Assembly: GCA_013297575.1 (NCBI GenBank)
Contig: JAAFHO010000408.1
Coordinates: forward strand, 1-5,452
Direction: 5' to 3'
DNA length: 5,452 bases
Source: Chitinophagales bacterium
GTDB taxonomy: Bacteria; Bacteroidota; Bacteroidia; Chitinophagales; Saprospiraceae
The position numbers and the translations under genes are program-made. Numbering within the stretch: position 1 is the stretch's first letter; each line of letters opens with the position of its first letter. The notes under the pieces are model-generated. The model was not told the DNA's origin. It made no database searches and saw nothing but the letters and a program-made list of their open reading frames with translations. Shown here piece after piece: positions 5,256-5,452 of the stretch.

Positions 5256-5452
5256 CTGTGCAACCACCAATTCTTTTGTTCCAGCGGTATAGACATAGAA
5301 GCCTTCGCCCTTTTTTACCCCTAATTTGCCAGCGGTCACCATATTAACCAACAAAGGACACGGCGCATATTTAGGATTGCCAAAACCATCTTGCAATACC
5401 CGCATAATAGCCAAACAAACATCCAAGCCAATAAAATCGGCCAATTGAAGCG
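5241..5452 (-). CDS. 3-hydroxyacyl-CoA (3-hydroxybutyryl-CoA) dehydrogenase, C-terminal fragment (cut by window edge)
   Basis: The last 70 codons of an NAD-dependent dehydrogenase that oxidises 3-hydroxyacyl-CoA to 3-ketoacyl-CoA, or runs the reverse in butyrate and polyhydroxyalkanoate metabolism. The visible part is the helical C-terminal dimerisation domain. It shows ADFIGLDVCLAIM, then NPKYAPCPLL, a GKLGVKKGEGFYVY motif, and a 14-residue tail. These match the end of stand-alone 3-hydroxybutyryl-CoA dehydrogenases such as Hbd or PaaH. The Rossmann NAD-binding domain and catalytic His-Glu pair are outside the window. The frame stays open to the right edge, so the TTG near 5444 is an internal Leu codon, not a start. 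Whether it belongs to fatty-acid, phenylacetate or butyrate metabolism cannot be decided, so no symbol is given. Confidence 0.88.
   Translation of the reverse strand, partial: LQLADFIGLDVCLAIMRVLQDGFGNPKYAPCPLLVNMVTAGKLGVKKGEGFYVYTAGTKELVVAQRFIE

Overview
The window looks like a piece of a Bacteroidota chromosome. The evidence is an AT-rich sequence with A-rich leaders and no Shine-Dalgarno sites, candidate -7 boxes of the Bacteroidota form TAnnTTTG, short secreted beta-barrel proteins ending in an aromatic residue with signal peptides of the '...LIA|Q' kind, and a tmRNA whose tag ends in YAMAA. I cannot name the genus with confidence; a Saprospiria- or Cytophagia-like organism would fit.

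Left part (1-2299, + strand): an apparent operon of three genes. They are the C-terminal end of an MFS sugar-porter permease (cut by the window edge), a 139-residue VOC/glyoxalase-fold protein with a complete H/E/H/E metal site, and a family GH32 beta-fructosidase with a lipoprotein-type signal. Spacing is 4 and 21 bases. The likely logic is that the GH32 enzyme releases fructose (or fructose and glucose) outside the cytoplasm and the permease brings the sugar in. The VOC protein's part is unclear.

Middle (2300-3035): a convergent intergenic region. It carries a 111-base nested palindromic repeat (REP/MITE-like), then a strong hairpin terminator, then the complete ssrA gene (tmRNA, - strand, 374 nt, encoded CCA, tag GNTQYAMAA) with a -7 promoter box. 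I see nothing specific in 2458-2532, and no clear terminator just after the GH32 gene or after the beta-barrel genes.

Right part (3036-5105, - strand): three tightly spaced genes for small secreted, probably outer-membrane beta-barrel proteins. The first two are tandem duplicates of exactly 222 residues each, with nearly identical N- and C-termini and strongly diverged internal blocks. The third is a distant relative. Upstream of them (5132-5182) is a perfect 15-bp inverted repeat with a TATATTTG box in each arm, probably the operon's control region.

Right edge (5241-5452, - strand): the C-terminal end of a 3-hydroxyacyl-CoA (3-hydroxybutyryl-CoA) dehydrogenase, with a possible terminator overlapping its stop codon.

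I do not see a clearly new defence, mobile or biosynthetic system here. The points most worth a second look are the duplicated beta-barrel pair, the twin-box inverted repeat upstream of it, and the nested palindrome between the GH32 gene and ssrA.
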